From contig BPGD01000001.1 of NCBI GenBank assembly GCA_026002855.1, forward strand, positions 2,488,001 to 2,552,000: a stretch of 64,000 bases of DNA, written 5' to 3'. A program made the translations under genes and the position numbers. The stretch comes from Bryobacteraceae bacterium (GTDB taxonomy: Bacteria; Acidobacteriota; Terriglobia; Bryobacterales; Bryobacteraceae). The notes beneath the pieces are model-generated. The model had not been told where the DNA came from, ran no database searches, and saw only the letters and a list, made by a program, of their open reading frames with translations. Positions 1 through 8,360 of this stretch are shown here, piece after piece. Within the stretch, counting starts at the first letter, position 1. Every line of letters starts with the position of its first letter.

Positions 1-2
1 TC

Positions 3-686
3 TCGCGGCTGGTAGTCGAGCAGCCCTGGATCCGGGAGATCGACATCAACCCGCTGCTGGCCTCCCCGGACCGGCTGCTGGCGCTCGACGCCCGCGTGGT
101 GTTGCACGATCCTTCCCTGTGCGAAGAGGACCTGCCGCGGCCGGCCATCCGTCCCTACCCGCTCGAATACGCCGGCGAGTGGACGATGCGGAACGGCGAC
201 ACGGTGCTCATCCGGCCCATCCGCCCCGAGGATGAGCCGGCGATGGTGCGCTTCCACGAAACGCTCTCTGAACGCACCGTCTATCACCGTTACCTTCAGG
301 TTCTGAACCTGAGCCAGCGCGTGGCGCACGAACGGCTGATCCGCATCTGCTTCATCGATTACGCGCGCCAGATGGCGCTGGTGGCCGAGCGCACTGACCC
401 GCACACCGGACAGAAGCAGATCATCGCCGTCGGCCGGCTCCAGGGACTTGGCCAGCCGGAGGCCGAGTTCTCCATCGTCGTCACCGACGACTATCAGAAC
501 ATGGGCCTCGGTTCGGAGCTGCTGCGGCGGCTCGTCGACATCGGCCGCAGGGAAGGAGTCAGGGCGATCATTGCCGACATCCTCGCCGAGAACGTAGCCA
601 TGCAGAAGGTGGCGGAGAAATTCGGCTTTCGCATCCAGCGCTCGGTGGACGAGCCGGTGGTCTCCGCGCGCCTCGAATTGCAATAA
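3..686 (+). CDS. C-terminal part of ADP-forming acyl-CoA synthetase / GNAT acetyltransferase fusion (5' truncated)
   Basis: The reading frame is open from base 3, so the gene begins outside the window. The first ~30 residues read as the end of an ATP-grasp subunit (EIDINPLLA, then LALDARV), the usual C-terminus of the beta part of acetate/acyl-CoA ligase (ADP-forming). A GNAT domain follows (roughly residues 58-225), with the acetyl-CoA loop around YQNMGLGSELLRRL. This domain order is that of the Pat/Pka-type protein lysine acetyltransferases and their bifunctional 'acetate-CoA ligase/GNAT' relatives. The function is inferred from family: protein acetylation linked to acyl-CoA status, in the cytoplasm. 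An internal GTG at 96 would give only the GNAT part, but coding potential runs through it, so it is not a start. Confidence 0.8.
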   Translation, partial: SRLVVEQPWIREIDINPLLASPDRLLALDARVVLHDPSLCEEDLPRPAIRPYPLEYAGEWTMRNGDTVLIRPIRPEDEPAMVRFHETLSERTVYHRYLQVLNLSQRVAHERLIRICFIDYARQMALVAERTDPHTGQKQIIAVGRLQGLGQPEAEFSIVVTDDYQNMGLGSELLRRLVDIGRREGVRAIIADILAENVAMQKVAEKFGFRIQRSVDEPVVSARLELQ

Positions 687-703
687 CCGGGCGGGCGCGG
701 CGC

Positions 704-982
704 TCAGCCGCGCTCTTCCCGTTTCCGTTCGCGCAGCAGAGTCATCACGCTGGAGACCAGCTCTTTCGCCTGTTCGATGTTCTGGGAAATGATTTGGACG
801 TCCATGGCGGGCCGGCCGGGTTGCCGCGCGCTCTGGCAGTAGACGCCGTGCTGGCCGACGAGGATCAGTGCGTCGGTGAGCACGTCGAGCGCGACGGCGA
901 GGCGGCCCGCCTCGACGCCCATCTGCAACTCGTGGCGTTCGAGTTCATCGCGAAAATCGTCGAATGCGGAGGGCGGATTCAT
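704..982 (-). CDS. Small hypothetical protein, 92 aa
   Basis: I do not recognise a family. It encodes a mostly helical, charged, soluble protein (N-terminus MNPPSAFDDF, C-terminus RERKREERG) with no signal peptide or membrane segment; one Cys is visible. It starts 8 bp from the divergent CBM9-like gene and ends 17 bp after the GNAT gene, facing it. The compact fit between neighbours and the absence of a better frame support it as a real gene. No function is proposed. Confidence 0.55.
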   Translation of the reverse strand: MNPPSAFDDFRDELERHELQMGVEAGRLAVALDVLTDALILVGQHGVYCQSARQPGRPAMDVQIISQNIEQAKELVSSVMTLLRERKREERG

Positions 983-990
983 GGGCGGGT

Positions 991-1695
991 ATGATGGAAA
1001 CTGCCATGCCGTGGATTGCCGGCCTTCTTGTCTTGATGCTGGCGGCGCCGGCTGTGACGCAGGAAGTGGCGCGCAGCCGCCGCCTTCAGGGCAACGTGGT
1101 TCTCAACACGGACCCGGACTCGGGCCTCTGGTTTGGCGCCCCGGCGGTGATCGCCGAAAACAGCGCCCGCGGCACGCCCACGCCCGGCCACCGCACCGAG
1201 ATCCGCTCGCGCTGGACGGACACGCATCTGTACTTCCTTTTCATCTGCCCTTACGAAGAGCTGTACCTGAATCCGCAGCCGGTGACGGACCGCGAGACCA
1301 ACCGCCTGTGGGAACGCGATGTGGCCGAGATTTTCATCGGCGCCGATTTCGAAAAAATCTGGCAATACCGCGAGTATCAGGTGTCGCCGCAGGGTGAGTG
1401 GGTCGACCTCGACATCGACCGCAGGGAGCCGAAACCGGAGGGCGGCTGGCAGTGGAACTCGGGCTTTGAGGTGGCGGCGCGGATCGATCCGGTGCGCAGG
1501 GTCTGGTACGGCGCCATGAAAATTCCCGTCCGCTCGATTACGGAAAAACGCGCCGCGCCGGGGTTCGAATTCCGGGTGAATTTCTACCGCCTTCAGGGCC
1601 CGCCGCCGCGGAAAAGCATCGCCTGGCGGCCCACCGGGCCCACGGGCAACCATCACATTCCGGAAGCATTCGGCATCCTGCGTCTGGAGGAATGA
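991..1695 (+). CDS. Secreted CBM9-like (carbohydrate-binding family 9-like) protein
   Basis: 234 aa. A hydrophobic signal peptide (MPWIAGLLVLMLAAPAV) is followed by one beta-sandwich domain with features of the CBM9-like_1 group: a TDTHLYFLFICPY strand, then RLWERDVAEIFIG and ending GRP-like FGILRLEE. The group is common in Acidobacteria and Bacteroidetes and usually binds carbohydrate, though binding was not shown for this protein. The ATG at 991 is preferred because GGGCGGGT lies just upstream; the next ATGs at 994 and 1006 would also keep the signal peptide. The stop overlaps the start of the following phosphohexomutase (ATGA), so the two are probably translationally coupled, which hints at a sugar-related role. 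Confidence 0.75.
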   Translation: MMETAMPWIAGLLVLMLAAPAVTQEVARSRRLQGNVVLNTDPDSGLWFGAPAVIAENSARGTPTPGHRTEIRSRWTDTHLYFLFICPYEELYLNPQPVTDRETNRLWERDVAEIFIGADFEKIWQYREYQVSPQGEWVDLDIDRREPKPEGGWQWNSGFEVAARIDPVRRVWYGAMKIPVRSITEKRAAPGFEFRVNFYRLQGPPPRKSIAWRPTGPTGNHHIPEAFGILRLEE

Positions 1696-3068
1696 TGCTG
1701 CGAGCCGCACGCAGCCTGCGGATTTCTCCCGCCGGATTGCGGGGCATCGTGGGCCACGGCCTCACCGCCACGCATGTGCTCGATTTCGCCGCCGCCTTCG
1801 GCACGTTCCTGGAAGCGGACGGCCCGGTCGTGGTGGGCCGCGACCCGCGCGTTTCGAGCCTGATGATCCGCGAAGGCGTGCTCGGCGCGCTGCTGGCCGC
1901 CGGGCATGACACGGTCGACCTCGGCATCGTTTCCACGCCTGTCATCCAGCACGCCATGCGGCGGCTCGGCGCCGCCGGCGGCGTCTCCATCGGCGCCAGT
2001 CACAACGCCGCCGAGTGGAACGCGCTGAAGTTCCTCGCGCACGGCGGCCGCTACCTGTCGAGCGCGGAAAGCGACGAGCTGCTCGACATCTATCACCTGA
2101 GAAAATTCCGTTTTGCCGCCTGGACCGGGGTCGGCCGCAGCAGTGGAGACGATACGGCGATCGACGCCTATCTCGACGCGCTGGCCGCAGCCTTCCCGCT
2201 TGACGCGCTGCGGCGCTTCCGCGTGCTCATCGACTGCACCAACGGCACCTCGGGACTCGTGCTGCGCCGGATGATCGAGCGCTTCCGGATGAACTTCATC
2301 CTGATCAACGAGGCGCTCGAAGGCCGCGCCTTCGTTCACGAGCCGTCGACGACGAAGAAGATGGTAGAGCTGCAACTGGCGCCGCTGGTGCGCACCGTGG
2401 GCGCGGATGCGGGCTTTCTGTTCGACATCGACAGCGACCGCGTCGCCTTCGCCACCGAAGAGGGCGAAGCGGTGAGCGAGGAGATGGTCATCGCCGTGCT
2501 CGCCGACGAGATGCTCGAACGCGGTCCGGGGCGGACCGTGCTCACCAACGTCTCCACGACGGCGCTGCTCGAGGAAGTGGCCGCGCGCCACGGCGGGCGC
2601 GTCGTCCGGCTCCCGGTGGGCCGGCAGGCGGTGGTGGACGCGATGGCCGCCTGCCCGCTGGAACAGATCGCCGTGGCCGGCGAAGGCACGGGCGCGGTGA
2701 TGCTGCCGCAGTTCCCTTATGTCTACGATGGCATCGCCTCCATGCTGACGATTCTCGAGCGCATGGCGCGGCGCGGCGAGCCGCTGTCGGCGCTCATCGG
2801 AGACTATCCACCGTATACGATCCTCAAGGGCAAGATCCCCGTCCGCACCCACTTCATCCCGGAGCTGTTCGACGAGCTCGAACGGCGCTACCCGGACGCG
2901 CGCGCCGACCGCCGCGACGGGCTGCGGCTGGACTGGGACGGCCGCTGGGCGCACGTGCGCGTGTCGCAGACCGAACCGGTGGTGCGCGTCATCTGCGAAC
3001 AGCGCGGCCCCGCGCCGCGGAGGCTGTTCGACGAGGTGATGGACCTGGTGCGGAGCTATTCCTCATGA
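1692..3068 (+). CDS. Divergent phosphohexomutase (phosphomannomutase/phosphoglucosamine mutase family)
   Basis: 458 aa, the normal length for the alpha-D-phosphohexomutase family. All four domains can be traced. The active-site serine loop reads GASHNAAEWN near residue 100, keeping Ser-His-Asn but replacing the usual Thr before and Pro after. The Mg loop is FDIDSDRVAF rather than DGDADR. The sugar loop is GEGTGAV, and the C-terminal phosphate loop is RVSQTEPVVRV. It overlaps the preceding gene by 4 bp and the next paralogue by 4 bp (ATGA both times), with GGAGG directly before the start. It may still be catalytic with shifted specificity, or be a partner of the canonical copy downstream; the sequence alone cannot decide. 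Confidence 0.8.
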   Translation: MMLRAARSLRISPAGLRGIVGHGLTATHVLDFAAAFGTFLEADGPVVVGRDPRVSSLMIREGVLGALLAAGHDTVDLGIVSTPVIQHAMRRLGAAGGVSIGASHNAAEWNALKFLAHGGRYLSSAESDELLDIYHLRKFRFAAWTGVGRSSGDDTAIDAYLDALAAAFPLDALRRFRVLIDCTNGTSGLVLRRMIERFRMNFILINEALEGRAFVHEPSTTKKMVELQLAPLVRTVGADAGFLFDIDSDRVAFATEEGEAVSEEMVIAVLADEMLERGPGRTVLTNVSTTALLEEVAARHGGRVVRLPVGRQAVVDAMAACPLEQIAVAGEGTGAVMLPQFPYVYDGIASMLTILERMARRGEPLSALIGDYPPYTILKGKIPVRTHFIPELFDELERRYPDARADRRDGLRLDWDGRWAHVRVSQTEPVVRVICEQRGPAPRRLFDEVMDLVRSYSS

Positions 3069-4417
3069 GCCGCGTGCATCAGCTCAAGATCAGCGTCGCT
3101 GGCGTGCGTGGCGTGGTCGGCGACTTTCTCACGCCGAACCTCGCCTGCGCCTTCGCCCAGGCGTTCGGGACCTACGTCGGGCCGGGCCCGGTGGTGCTGG
3201 CGCGGGACACGCGCGCCTCGGGCGAAATGCTGGTTCATGCGGCCGCCTGCGGACTGCTCGCCTCCGGCTGCGAAGTGATCAAGATCGGCATCGCGCCCAC
3301 GCCGACGGCGCAGATCTATGTGGCCGACATCCGCGCCGCCGGCGGCATCGCCATCACCGCCTCGCACAATCCGCCCGAATACAACGCGCTGAAACTGTTC
3401 AACGGCGAGGGCCTGTTCTTCAACCAGTACGAGCGCGCCGAGCTGATTGACCTCTACCACCAGAGCGAGTTTCGCCACGCGCTGAATGAAGACATGCGGC
3501 GCGTGGTGCTGGACGCCGAGACCGCGCCGGAACGGCACTTCGGGCGCATCCTCCGGCACATCGACGTGGAAAGCATCCGGCGGCGGCGGTTCCGCGTGGC
3601 GCTGGACGCCGTCAATGGCGCCGGTTCGCGGATGAGCGTGCGCTTCCTGCGGGACATCCTCGGCTGCGAGCTGCACGCCATCCACGCCGATCCCACACAG
3701 CCCTTCCCGCGCGAGCCCGAGCCGCGGCCCGAGGTGCTGGGCGAGCTGAGCGATCTCGTCGTGCGCGTTCGCGCCGATATCGGCTTTGCGCAGGACCCGG
3801 ACGGCGACCGCCTGGCCGTGGCCGGCGAGACGGGCCGCGTGCTGGACAATGACGACGTGCTCGCGCTGGCCGTGGATTGCGTCCTGCGGAAACAGAAGGG
3901 GCCGGTGGCGGTGAACCTGACCACCACCTCGGCGATCGACGACATCGCCGCGCGGCACGGCTGCCCCGTCTACCGCACGGCCGTGGGCGAGGCCAACGTG
4001 GTGGAGCGGATGCGCGCCGTGCGGGCCGTGATCGGAGGCGAAGGCGCCAACGGCGGCATCATCTGGCCGGCGGTGCACTACTGCCGGGACTCCTACACCG
4101 GCATGGCGCTGCTGCTCGAGCGGATGGCCCGGACCGGGCAAACGCTGAATGAGCTGGCGGCGGCGCTGCCGCGCTACTGGCGGCGCAGCGGCAAATTTCC
4201 CTTCGAGCACGGCCGACTCGGCCAGTGGATGCAGGCGCTGGAAGCGGCGCTCGCCGGCGCGCAGGCCGACCGCACCGACGGACTGAAGCTGACCGTTCCG
4301 GAGGGCTGGATCCACGTGCGCGCCTCGAACACCGAGCCGCTGGTGCGCATCGCCGTCGAAGCCCGGACGCAGGAAGAGGCCGAGCGGCTTTACGAGCTGG
4401 CGGCGTCGCTCGGCTGA
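3065..4417 (+). CDS. Phosphohexomutase, GlmM/ManB-like
   Basis: 450 aa. All catalytic loops of the alpha-D-phosphohexomutase family are canonical: TASHNPPEYN (phosphoserine loop, near residue 100), DPDGDRLAV (Mg2+), GEGANGG (sugar binding) and RASNTEPLVRI (phosphate binding). Such enzymes interconvert hexose (or hexosamine) 1- and 6-phosphates for cell-envelope precursors. The exact substrate (glucosamine, mannose or glucose) cannot be read here. It is the second of a tandem pair, overlapping the first by 4 bp. Its last 28 bases overlap the 3' end of the convergent lgt gene. Confidence 0.88.
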   Translation: MSRVHQLKISVAGVRGVVGDFLTPNLACAFAQAFGTYVGPGPVVLARDTRASGEMLVHAAACGLLASGCEVIKIGIAPTPTAQIYVADIRAAGGIAITASHNPPEYNALKLFNGEGLFFNQYERAELIDLYHQSEFRHALNEDMRRVVLDAETAPERHFGRILRHIDVESIRRRRFRVALDAVNGAGSRMSVRFLRDILGCELHAIHADPTQPFPREPEPRPEVLGELSDLVVRVRADIGFAQDPDGDRLAVAGETGRVLDNDDVLALAVDCVLRKQKGPVAVNLTTTSAIDDIAARHGCPVYRTAVGEANVVERMRAVRAVIGGEGANGGIIWPAVHYCRDSYTGMALLLERMARTGQTLNELAAALPRYWRRSGKFPFEHGRLGQWMQALEAALAGAQADRTDGLKLTVPEGWIHVRASNTEPLVRIAVEARTQEEAERLYELAASLG

Positions 4418-5187
4418 ATTCTCCTTCGGAACAACAGCCCGATGCCGGCGGCGCAGAGGGCCAACGCAATCCACTGTGTCCAGGTCAGCGCGACGGCCTG
4501 CACCGGCGGCGGCTGCTGGTGCTCGCGGAAAAACTCGATGAGGAAGCGCGCCGCCGAATACAGGGCCAGGTACCAGCCGAGGATCTCGCCCTCGCCGTGC
4601 GGGCGGCGGCTGCGGGCATAGAGCCACGCGGCCACCAGCGCGGTGGCGGCGGCCTCGTAAAGCTGGGCCGGATGGAGCGGAACGCCCAGCGGCACGCCGG
4701 TGAGCTCGTGCGCCGCCGGGTTGGTGAAGGTGACCGCCCAGGGACGGTCACATTCGCTGCCCCAGCAGCAGCCGGCGGCGAAACAGCCCAGCCTTCCGAT
4801 GGCGTGACCGAGCGCGATGCCGGGCGCGAAGACATCGGCCGTCTTCCACCAGGGGAGGCGGTGGCGGCGGATGTAGACCCAGGCAAACAGCAGCGCGCCC
4901 AGAAATCCGCCGTAATAAACGCCCGCCGAAAGCAGCGTGTCCAGGCTGAAAATGCGTGCCGGATTTTCCGAATAATAGGAAAAATCCAGGACGAACATCA
5001 GCAGCTTCGCTCCCGCCAGCCCGGCCAGCGCGCAGTAGATGGCGAGGTTCGCAATCCGGTCCGCTTCGAGGCCGGCGCGGCGCGCCAGCCGCAGCGTGAG
5101 CCCCATTCCGGCCAGAAAGCCGGCCGCGACGAAAAGGCCGTAGGCGGGAATGAAAAAGTCGCCGATTGAGATGATTTTCGGAAACAT
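4390..5187 (-). CDS. lgt: Prolipoprotein diacylglyceryl transferase
   Basis: 265 aa polytopic membrane protein, of normal length for Lgt. The family signature is clear at about residues 128-143 (HAIGRLGCFAAGCCWG), with the AYGLF motif near the N-terminus and FLIEFFREHQ near the end. Lgt transfers diacylglycerol from phosphatidylglycerol to the lipobox cysteine of prolipoproteins in the inner membrane. It is the last gene of the ctaA-ctaB-sco-DUF420-methyltransferase chain, 6 bp after the methyltransferase. The Sco protein upstream has a lipobox and would be a substrate. The 3' end overlaps the convergent phosphohexomutase by 28 bp. Confidence 0.95.
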   Translation of the reverse strand: MFPKIISIGDFFIPAYGLFVAAGFLAGMGLTLRLARRAGLEADRIANLAIYCALAGLAGAKLLMFVLDFSYYSENPARIFSLDTLLSAGVYYGGFLGALLFAWVYIRRHRLPWWKTADVFAPGIALGHAIGRLGCFAAGCCWGSECDRPWAVTFTNPAAHELTGVPLGVPLHPAQLYEAAATALVAAWLYARSRRPHGEGEILGWYLALYSAARFLIEFFREHQQPPPVQAVALTWTQWIALALCAAGIGLLFRRRIQPSDAASS

Positions 5188-5193
5188 GAGGGA

Positions 5194-5745
5194 TCAGATT
5201 TTTCTCGCCAGCAGCCGGATTTTTGCGGGCTGAAGCGCCGCCCGGGCCGGGCCGGCGCGGACGGCCACATCGAACCCGGCGCCTCGGAGCGCCTGCTCCC
5301 ATTCTGCCGGAGCCGGCGCTGCCCATGCCGGCGGTGCGGAGCCCAGCGCCGCGGCCGCCTCCGTGAGAAGCCGCTGCGCCGGCGCGGCGCCGCCGAGGTC
5401 GGCCGCCAGCCGCCCGCCGGACCGGAGGCAGGCGGCGATGCGGCGCGCGGCCGCATCGGGCGGCCGCAGCCAGTCGAGCACGGCGCGGGCCAGGACTGCG
5501 TCGAACGGCTCCTCCGGCATCCAGGCGAAGAGATCGGCGCAGACGAAGCGGGCCTGCGGCACAAGCATCCGCGCCTGTTCGAGCGCCGCCCGGTCGGAGT
5601 CCAGGCCGGTGACGCGGGCGCCCAGCGCCACCAGCCGGCGCGCCGCGAGTCCGATGCCGCAACCAAGGTCGAGCACGCGCTCGCCGGGCCGTGGATCGAG
5701 CAGCTCGATCAGGGCGCAGACGCCGCCTTCAGGGTCGGTGGTCAC
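5194..5745 (-). CDS. Class I SAM-dependent methyltransferase
   Basis: 183 aa if read from the GTG at 5745, whose GTGA overlaps the stop of the DUF420 gene; a longer reading would run 58 bp into that gene. Motif I is VLDLGCGIGLAARRL, followed by an acidic strand-2 end (VTGLDSD) and motif LFAWMPEEPFDAVLAR, as in the Methyltransf_11/25 group. The substrate is unknown. The position between respiratory assembly genes and lgt suggests co-transcription but does not define a role; a quinone, heme or protein substrate are all possible. Confidence 0.75.
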   Translation of the reverse strand: MTTDPEGGVCALIELLDPRPGERVLDLGCGIGLAARRLVALGARVTGLDSDRAALEQARMLVPQARFVCADLFAWMPEEPFDAVLARAVLDWLRPPDAAARRIAACLRSGGRLAADLGGAAPAQRLLTEAAAALGSAPPAWAAPAPAEWEQALRGAGFDVAVRAGPARAALQPAKIRLLARKI

Positions 5746-6155
5746 AGGAGGTACAGCATCACGTACACGGCCACGCCGGTGACGCTCACATACAGCCACA
5801 GGGGCAGCGTGATGCGCGCCAGGCGGCGGTGCCTGTCGAAACGTCCTTTCCAGGCGCGCCAGACGGTGACCAGCGCCATCGGCGCCACGCAGGCGGCCAG
5901 AACGGTGTGCGAAATCAGAATGGTGAAATAGACGGGGCGAATCCAGCCCGTCTTCTGGAATTTCACGCTGCCAACCTGCGCATGGTAGACGAGGTAGCTG
6001 GCCAGAAAGACGGCGCTGACGATCAGGGCGGCGGTCATCGCCGCGCGGTGCGCGTCGCGCCGGCCCCGTCGGATGAAGCGATAGCCGGTGACCAGCAGGA
6101 TGGCCGAGGCGGTGTTGAGCAGCGCGTTAAGCGCGGGCAGTTGGCGCACGTCCAT
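5742..6155 (-). CDS. DUF420 membrane protein, cytochrome oxidase-associated
   Basis: 137 aa with four predicted membrane helices and the DUF420 (YozB-like) pattern: N-terminal PALNALLNTASAILL, HRAAMTAALIVSAVFLASY with conserved His, the FQKTGWIRPVYF loop, and HRRLARITLPLWLYVSVTGV. DUF420 genes are usually beside Sco, CtaA/CtaB or oxidase subunits, and the protein is thought to help oxidase biogenesis; the biochemical role is not established. The start overlaps the Sco stop by one base (TAATG). Confidence 0.85.
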   Translation of the reverse strand: MDVRQLPALNALLNTASAILLVTGYRFIRRGRRDAHRAAMTAALIVSAVFLASYLVYHAQVGSVKFQKTGWIRPVYFTILISHTVLAACVAPMALVTVWRAWKGRFDRHRRLARITLPLWLYVSVTGVAVYVMLYLL

Positions 6156-6709
6156 TACAGGAGCTCTCTTCTGAGTTTGCGGATGTCGGCCACTACCTGC
6201 TCGACGCAGGAAGAGTCCGCGGTCTCATAATAGGCGCGCAGGCGCATCTTGCGGTCGACGAGCGCGAAGCGCGTGCCGTGCTCCGGTCCCAGGCCGCCCA
6301 GATAGAAGACGTCCGCCCCGAGCCGCCGCAGCGTCTCGGGATCGCCGGTGAGCAGAGACCACCGCTGCGGGTTCTGCCGGAACCGCCGGCCATACTCCTG
6401 GAGCACGGGCGGCGTGTCGGTCTTCGGGTCCACGGTGAAACTCACCAGCCGGACGTCGTCGAAGGCGGCGGTGGCGTCCTGCACGCGGCGCATCAGCGCG
6501 GACATCCGCGGGCAGGGGCCGTTGCAGGTAGTGAAGAAAAAGTCCGCCACCCACACCTTGCCGCGCAGCCGTTCGGCGCTGCGAAACGGGCGCCCGTCCT
6601 GGTCGATGAGCTCAAAGTCCGGCACCTGGTTGATTTCCGGCAGCGGCGCCTTCAGGCAGCCGGACAGCAGGGCGGCGCTCGAGGCGGCAAGCCAGGCGCG
6701 GCGGTCCAT
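6155..6709 (-). CDS. Sco1/SenC copper chaperone lipoprotein
   Basis: 184 aa. A lipoprotein signal with lipobox LSGC (Cys at residue 18) is followed by a thioredoxin-like Sco domain. The copper-binding CxxxC is present (TTCNGPCPRM, about residues 61-70), as is the distal histidine (LGPEHGTRFALVD). Sco proteins deliver copper to, or reduce, the CuA site of cytochrome c oxidase on the outer face of the inner membrane. It sits between ctaB and DUF420 in an oxidase-assembly chain and would be lipidated by the Lgt of the same cluster. Confidence 0.93.
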   Translation of the reverse strand: MDRRAWLAASSAALLSGCLKAPLPEINQVPDFELIDQDGRPFRSAERLRGKVWVADFFFTTCNGPCPRMSALMRRVQDATAAFDDVRLVSFTVDPKTDTPPVLQEYGRRFRQNPQRWSLLTGDPETLRRLGADVFYLGGLGPEHGTRFALVDRKMRLRAYYETADSSCVEQVVADIRKLRRELL

Positions 6710-6713
6710 GTCT

Positions 6714-7574
6714 CTATTGGAACAGGGCCGGACGGCTGCCGGCCAGCAGCGCCAGATACAGCAGCGGCAGATACAGGACGCTCGCCTTCAGGACCCCGCG
6801 CGCGTTCTGTGCCGTGCGCTGGCGGCTGAGCCGCACGGCCGCGCGAAGGAAGAGTGCGCCGAGCAGCAGCGCCGCGGCCAGATACCAGTGCGAGGTCATC
6901 GCCAGAAAGCCGGGCAGGAGGCTTGCGGGAATCAGCAGCAGCGAAAACGCCAGCACCTGGCGCGCCGTGGAGCGGCCGTCCGGCTCGATCACCGGGAGCA
7001 TGCGGATGCCGGCGCGGCCATAATCCTCGCGATACATCCAGGCGATGGCGTAGAAGTGCGGGAACTGCCAGAGGAAGATGATGGCGAACAGGACCCAGGA
7101 CTCCAGCGTCAGCCTGCCGTGCGCGGCGGCGAAGCCGATCAGCGGGGGCATTGCGCCGGGAAATGCGCCCACGGCGGTCGACCACCACGTTTTCTGCTTG
7201 AGGGGCGTGTACAGCAGCAGGTAGGAGGCCACCGTGAGCAGCCCCAGCCAGGCGGCGAGCGCATTGACGCCGAAGGCGAGCTCCAGCTCGCCGGCGGCCA
7301 GCAGCGCGATGCCGAACAGGAGTGCCTGGCGCGGGGCGACCCGGCCGGAGGGGATGGGCCGCGCGGCGGTGCGGCGCATGCGGGAGTCGGCGTCCCGCTC
7401 ATACCACTGGTTGAGCGTGGCCGTGCCGCTGGCGATGAGCGCCGTGCCGAGCAGGCAGTGGGCCAGCAGCGCCCAGTTCAGCGCGCCCGCGAGTCCGAAA
7501 TAGAAGCCGATGCCCGTGCTCATCAGGATGAGCCAGGTAATGCGAGGCTTGGTGAGCTCGAGATAGGCCCTCAT
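6714..7574 (-). CDS. ctaB: Protoheme IX farnesyltransferase (heme O synthase)
   Basis: 286 aa, a UbiA-family prenyltransferase with about nine membrane helices. The start region reads YLELTKPRITWLIL, typical of CtaB/CyoE. The two Asp-rich prenyl-diphosphate/Mg sites are visible: NQWYERDADSRMRRT near residue 65 and YREDYGRAGIRMLP near residue 185. It converts heme B to heme O for terminal oxidases. The ATG at 7574 forms an ATGA overlap with the stop of the ctaA-like gene. The longer open frame upstream is antisense shadow of ctaA and is not coding. Confidence 0.94.
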   Translation of the reverse strand: MRAYLELTKPRITWLILMSTGIGFYFGLAGALNWALLAHCLLGTALIASGTATLNQWYERDADSRMRRTAARPIPSGRVAPRQALLFGIALLAAGELELAFGVNALAAWLGLLTVASYLLLYTPLKQKTWWSTAVGAFPGAMPPLIGFAAAHGRLTLESWVLFAIIFLWQFPHFYAIAWMYREDYGRAGIRMLPVIEPDGRSTARQVLAFSLLLIPASLLPGFLAMTSHWYLAAALLLGALFLRAAVRLSRQRTAQNARGVLKASVLYLPLLYLALLAGSRPALFQ

Positions 7575-8218
7575 GGGTTCGTTCCGTTCGATGTGGCCGG
7601 CTCGGCGCCGGAGGCCGGTTCGGCGCAGCGCAGCACGAAAGCGGCCAGGACCACGGTGAGCCCCAGCACCACCGCGCCCGCGGCCAGATGCGTCCTGGCC
7701 GACCACCGGATCCAGCCGCCGCCCACATGCGCCACCCGGTCCAGCAGCGCCATGACGCCGAGAACCACCTGGAGACCGGTCGCCGTCACCAGCAGCGCCG
7801 CCACGCGCCGCAGCGGCTGGCCCGCGCCCTGCTGCGAAAGGACGAACGATCCGAACATCAGCAGCAGAATGGCGGCGGCGAACGCCCAGGTGACGTGCGG
7901 GATCACGCCAGCCACGCCGTAGCGGTACAGCGCGCCGAGGGCGATCTGCGCGAAGGTGGCCGCCGGGGCCAGCAGCGCCATCGAGCGCAGCGAGGGCCAC
8001 CCGCCATCGCGGAAGCGCGGCTGCTCGCGGCGCCAGAAGGGGGCCGTCACCAGCCAGACGAGCGAGAGCGCGGCGAATTGCAGATACAGGGCCAGGGCGC
8101 CTGCGACCTCGACGCCCGCCGAAGCCAGACTGCCGGCCTGCGGCAGGCCGGCGCCCAGCGCCAGCAGCGTGGCCGCCAGCAGAAGTCCGGTGAGGAAGTG
8201 CACGCCGGTGGAAATCAT
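7571..8218 (-). CDS. Short CtaA/COX15-like heme A synthase-like membrane protein
   Basis: 215 aa from the ATG at 8218 (a TTG at 8233 would add 5 residues). About six hydrophobic helices. The segment ALGALYRYGVAGVIPHVTWAF, and RTHLAAGAVVLGL near the C-terminus, place histidines in helices as heme ligands in CtaA, and the context (ctaB, sco, DUF420) fits. It is shorter than classical eight-helix CtaA (about 300 aa) and lacks an obvious duplicated half. It could therefore be a reduced heme A synthase or another membrane assembly factor. Heme O to heme A hydroxylation is inferred from context. Confidence 0.6.
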   Translation of the reverse strand: MISTGVHFLTGLLLAATLLALGAGLPQAGSLASAGVEVAGALALYLQFAALSLVWLVTAPFWRREQPRFRDGGWPSLRSMALLAPAATFAQIALGALYRYGVAGVIPHVTWAFAAAILLLMFGSFVLSQQGAGQPLRRVAALLVTATGLQVVLGVMALLDRVAHVGGGWIRWSARTHLAAGAVVLGLTVVLAAFVLRCAEPASGAEPATSNGTNP

Positions 8219-8290
8219 GCGGTCGCTGCGCAAATCTTTGTGGTTGGTCCCAGTCCGTGAACGCCCCTCGCGCGGGAGTTCAATGGATCC

Positions 8291-8296
8291 ATTCTA
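8291..8296 (-). promoter_or_regulatory. Candidate -10 element for the ctaA-lgt chain
   Basis: TAGAAT on the minus strand, about 73 nt before the ctaA-like ATG and inside the only non-coding gap upstream of the chain. An AT-rich AAAAAATT tract lies 11-18 nt upstream, but no good -35 is seen. Weak support. Confidence 0.3.
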
Positions 8297-8360
8297 CCCC
8301 GGCAAGAATTTTTTCGCATTTGTTGGATGCCAGAATGCGCGGGCGGGTCGCAGGAGTCCG

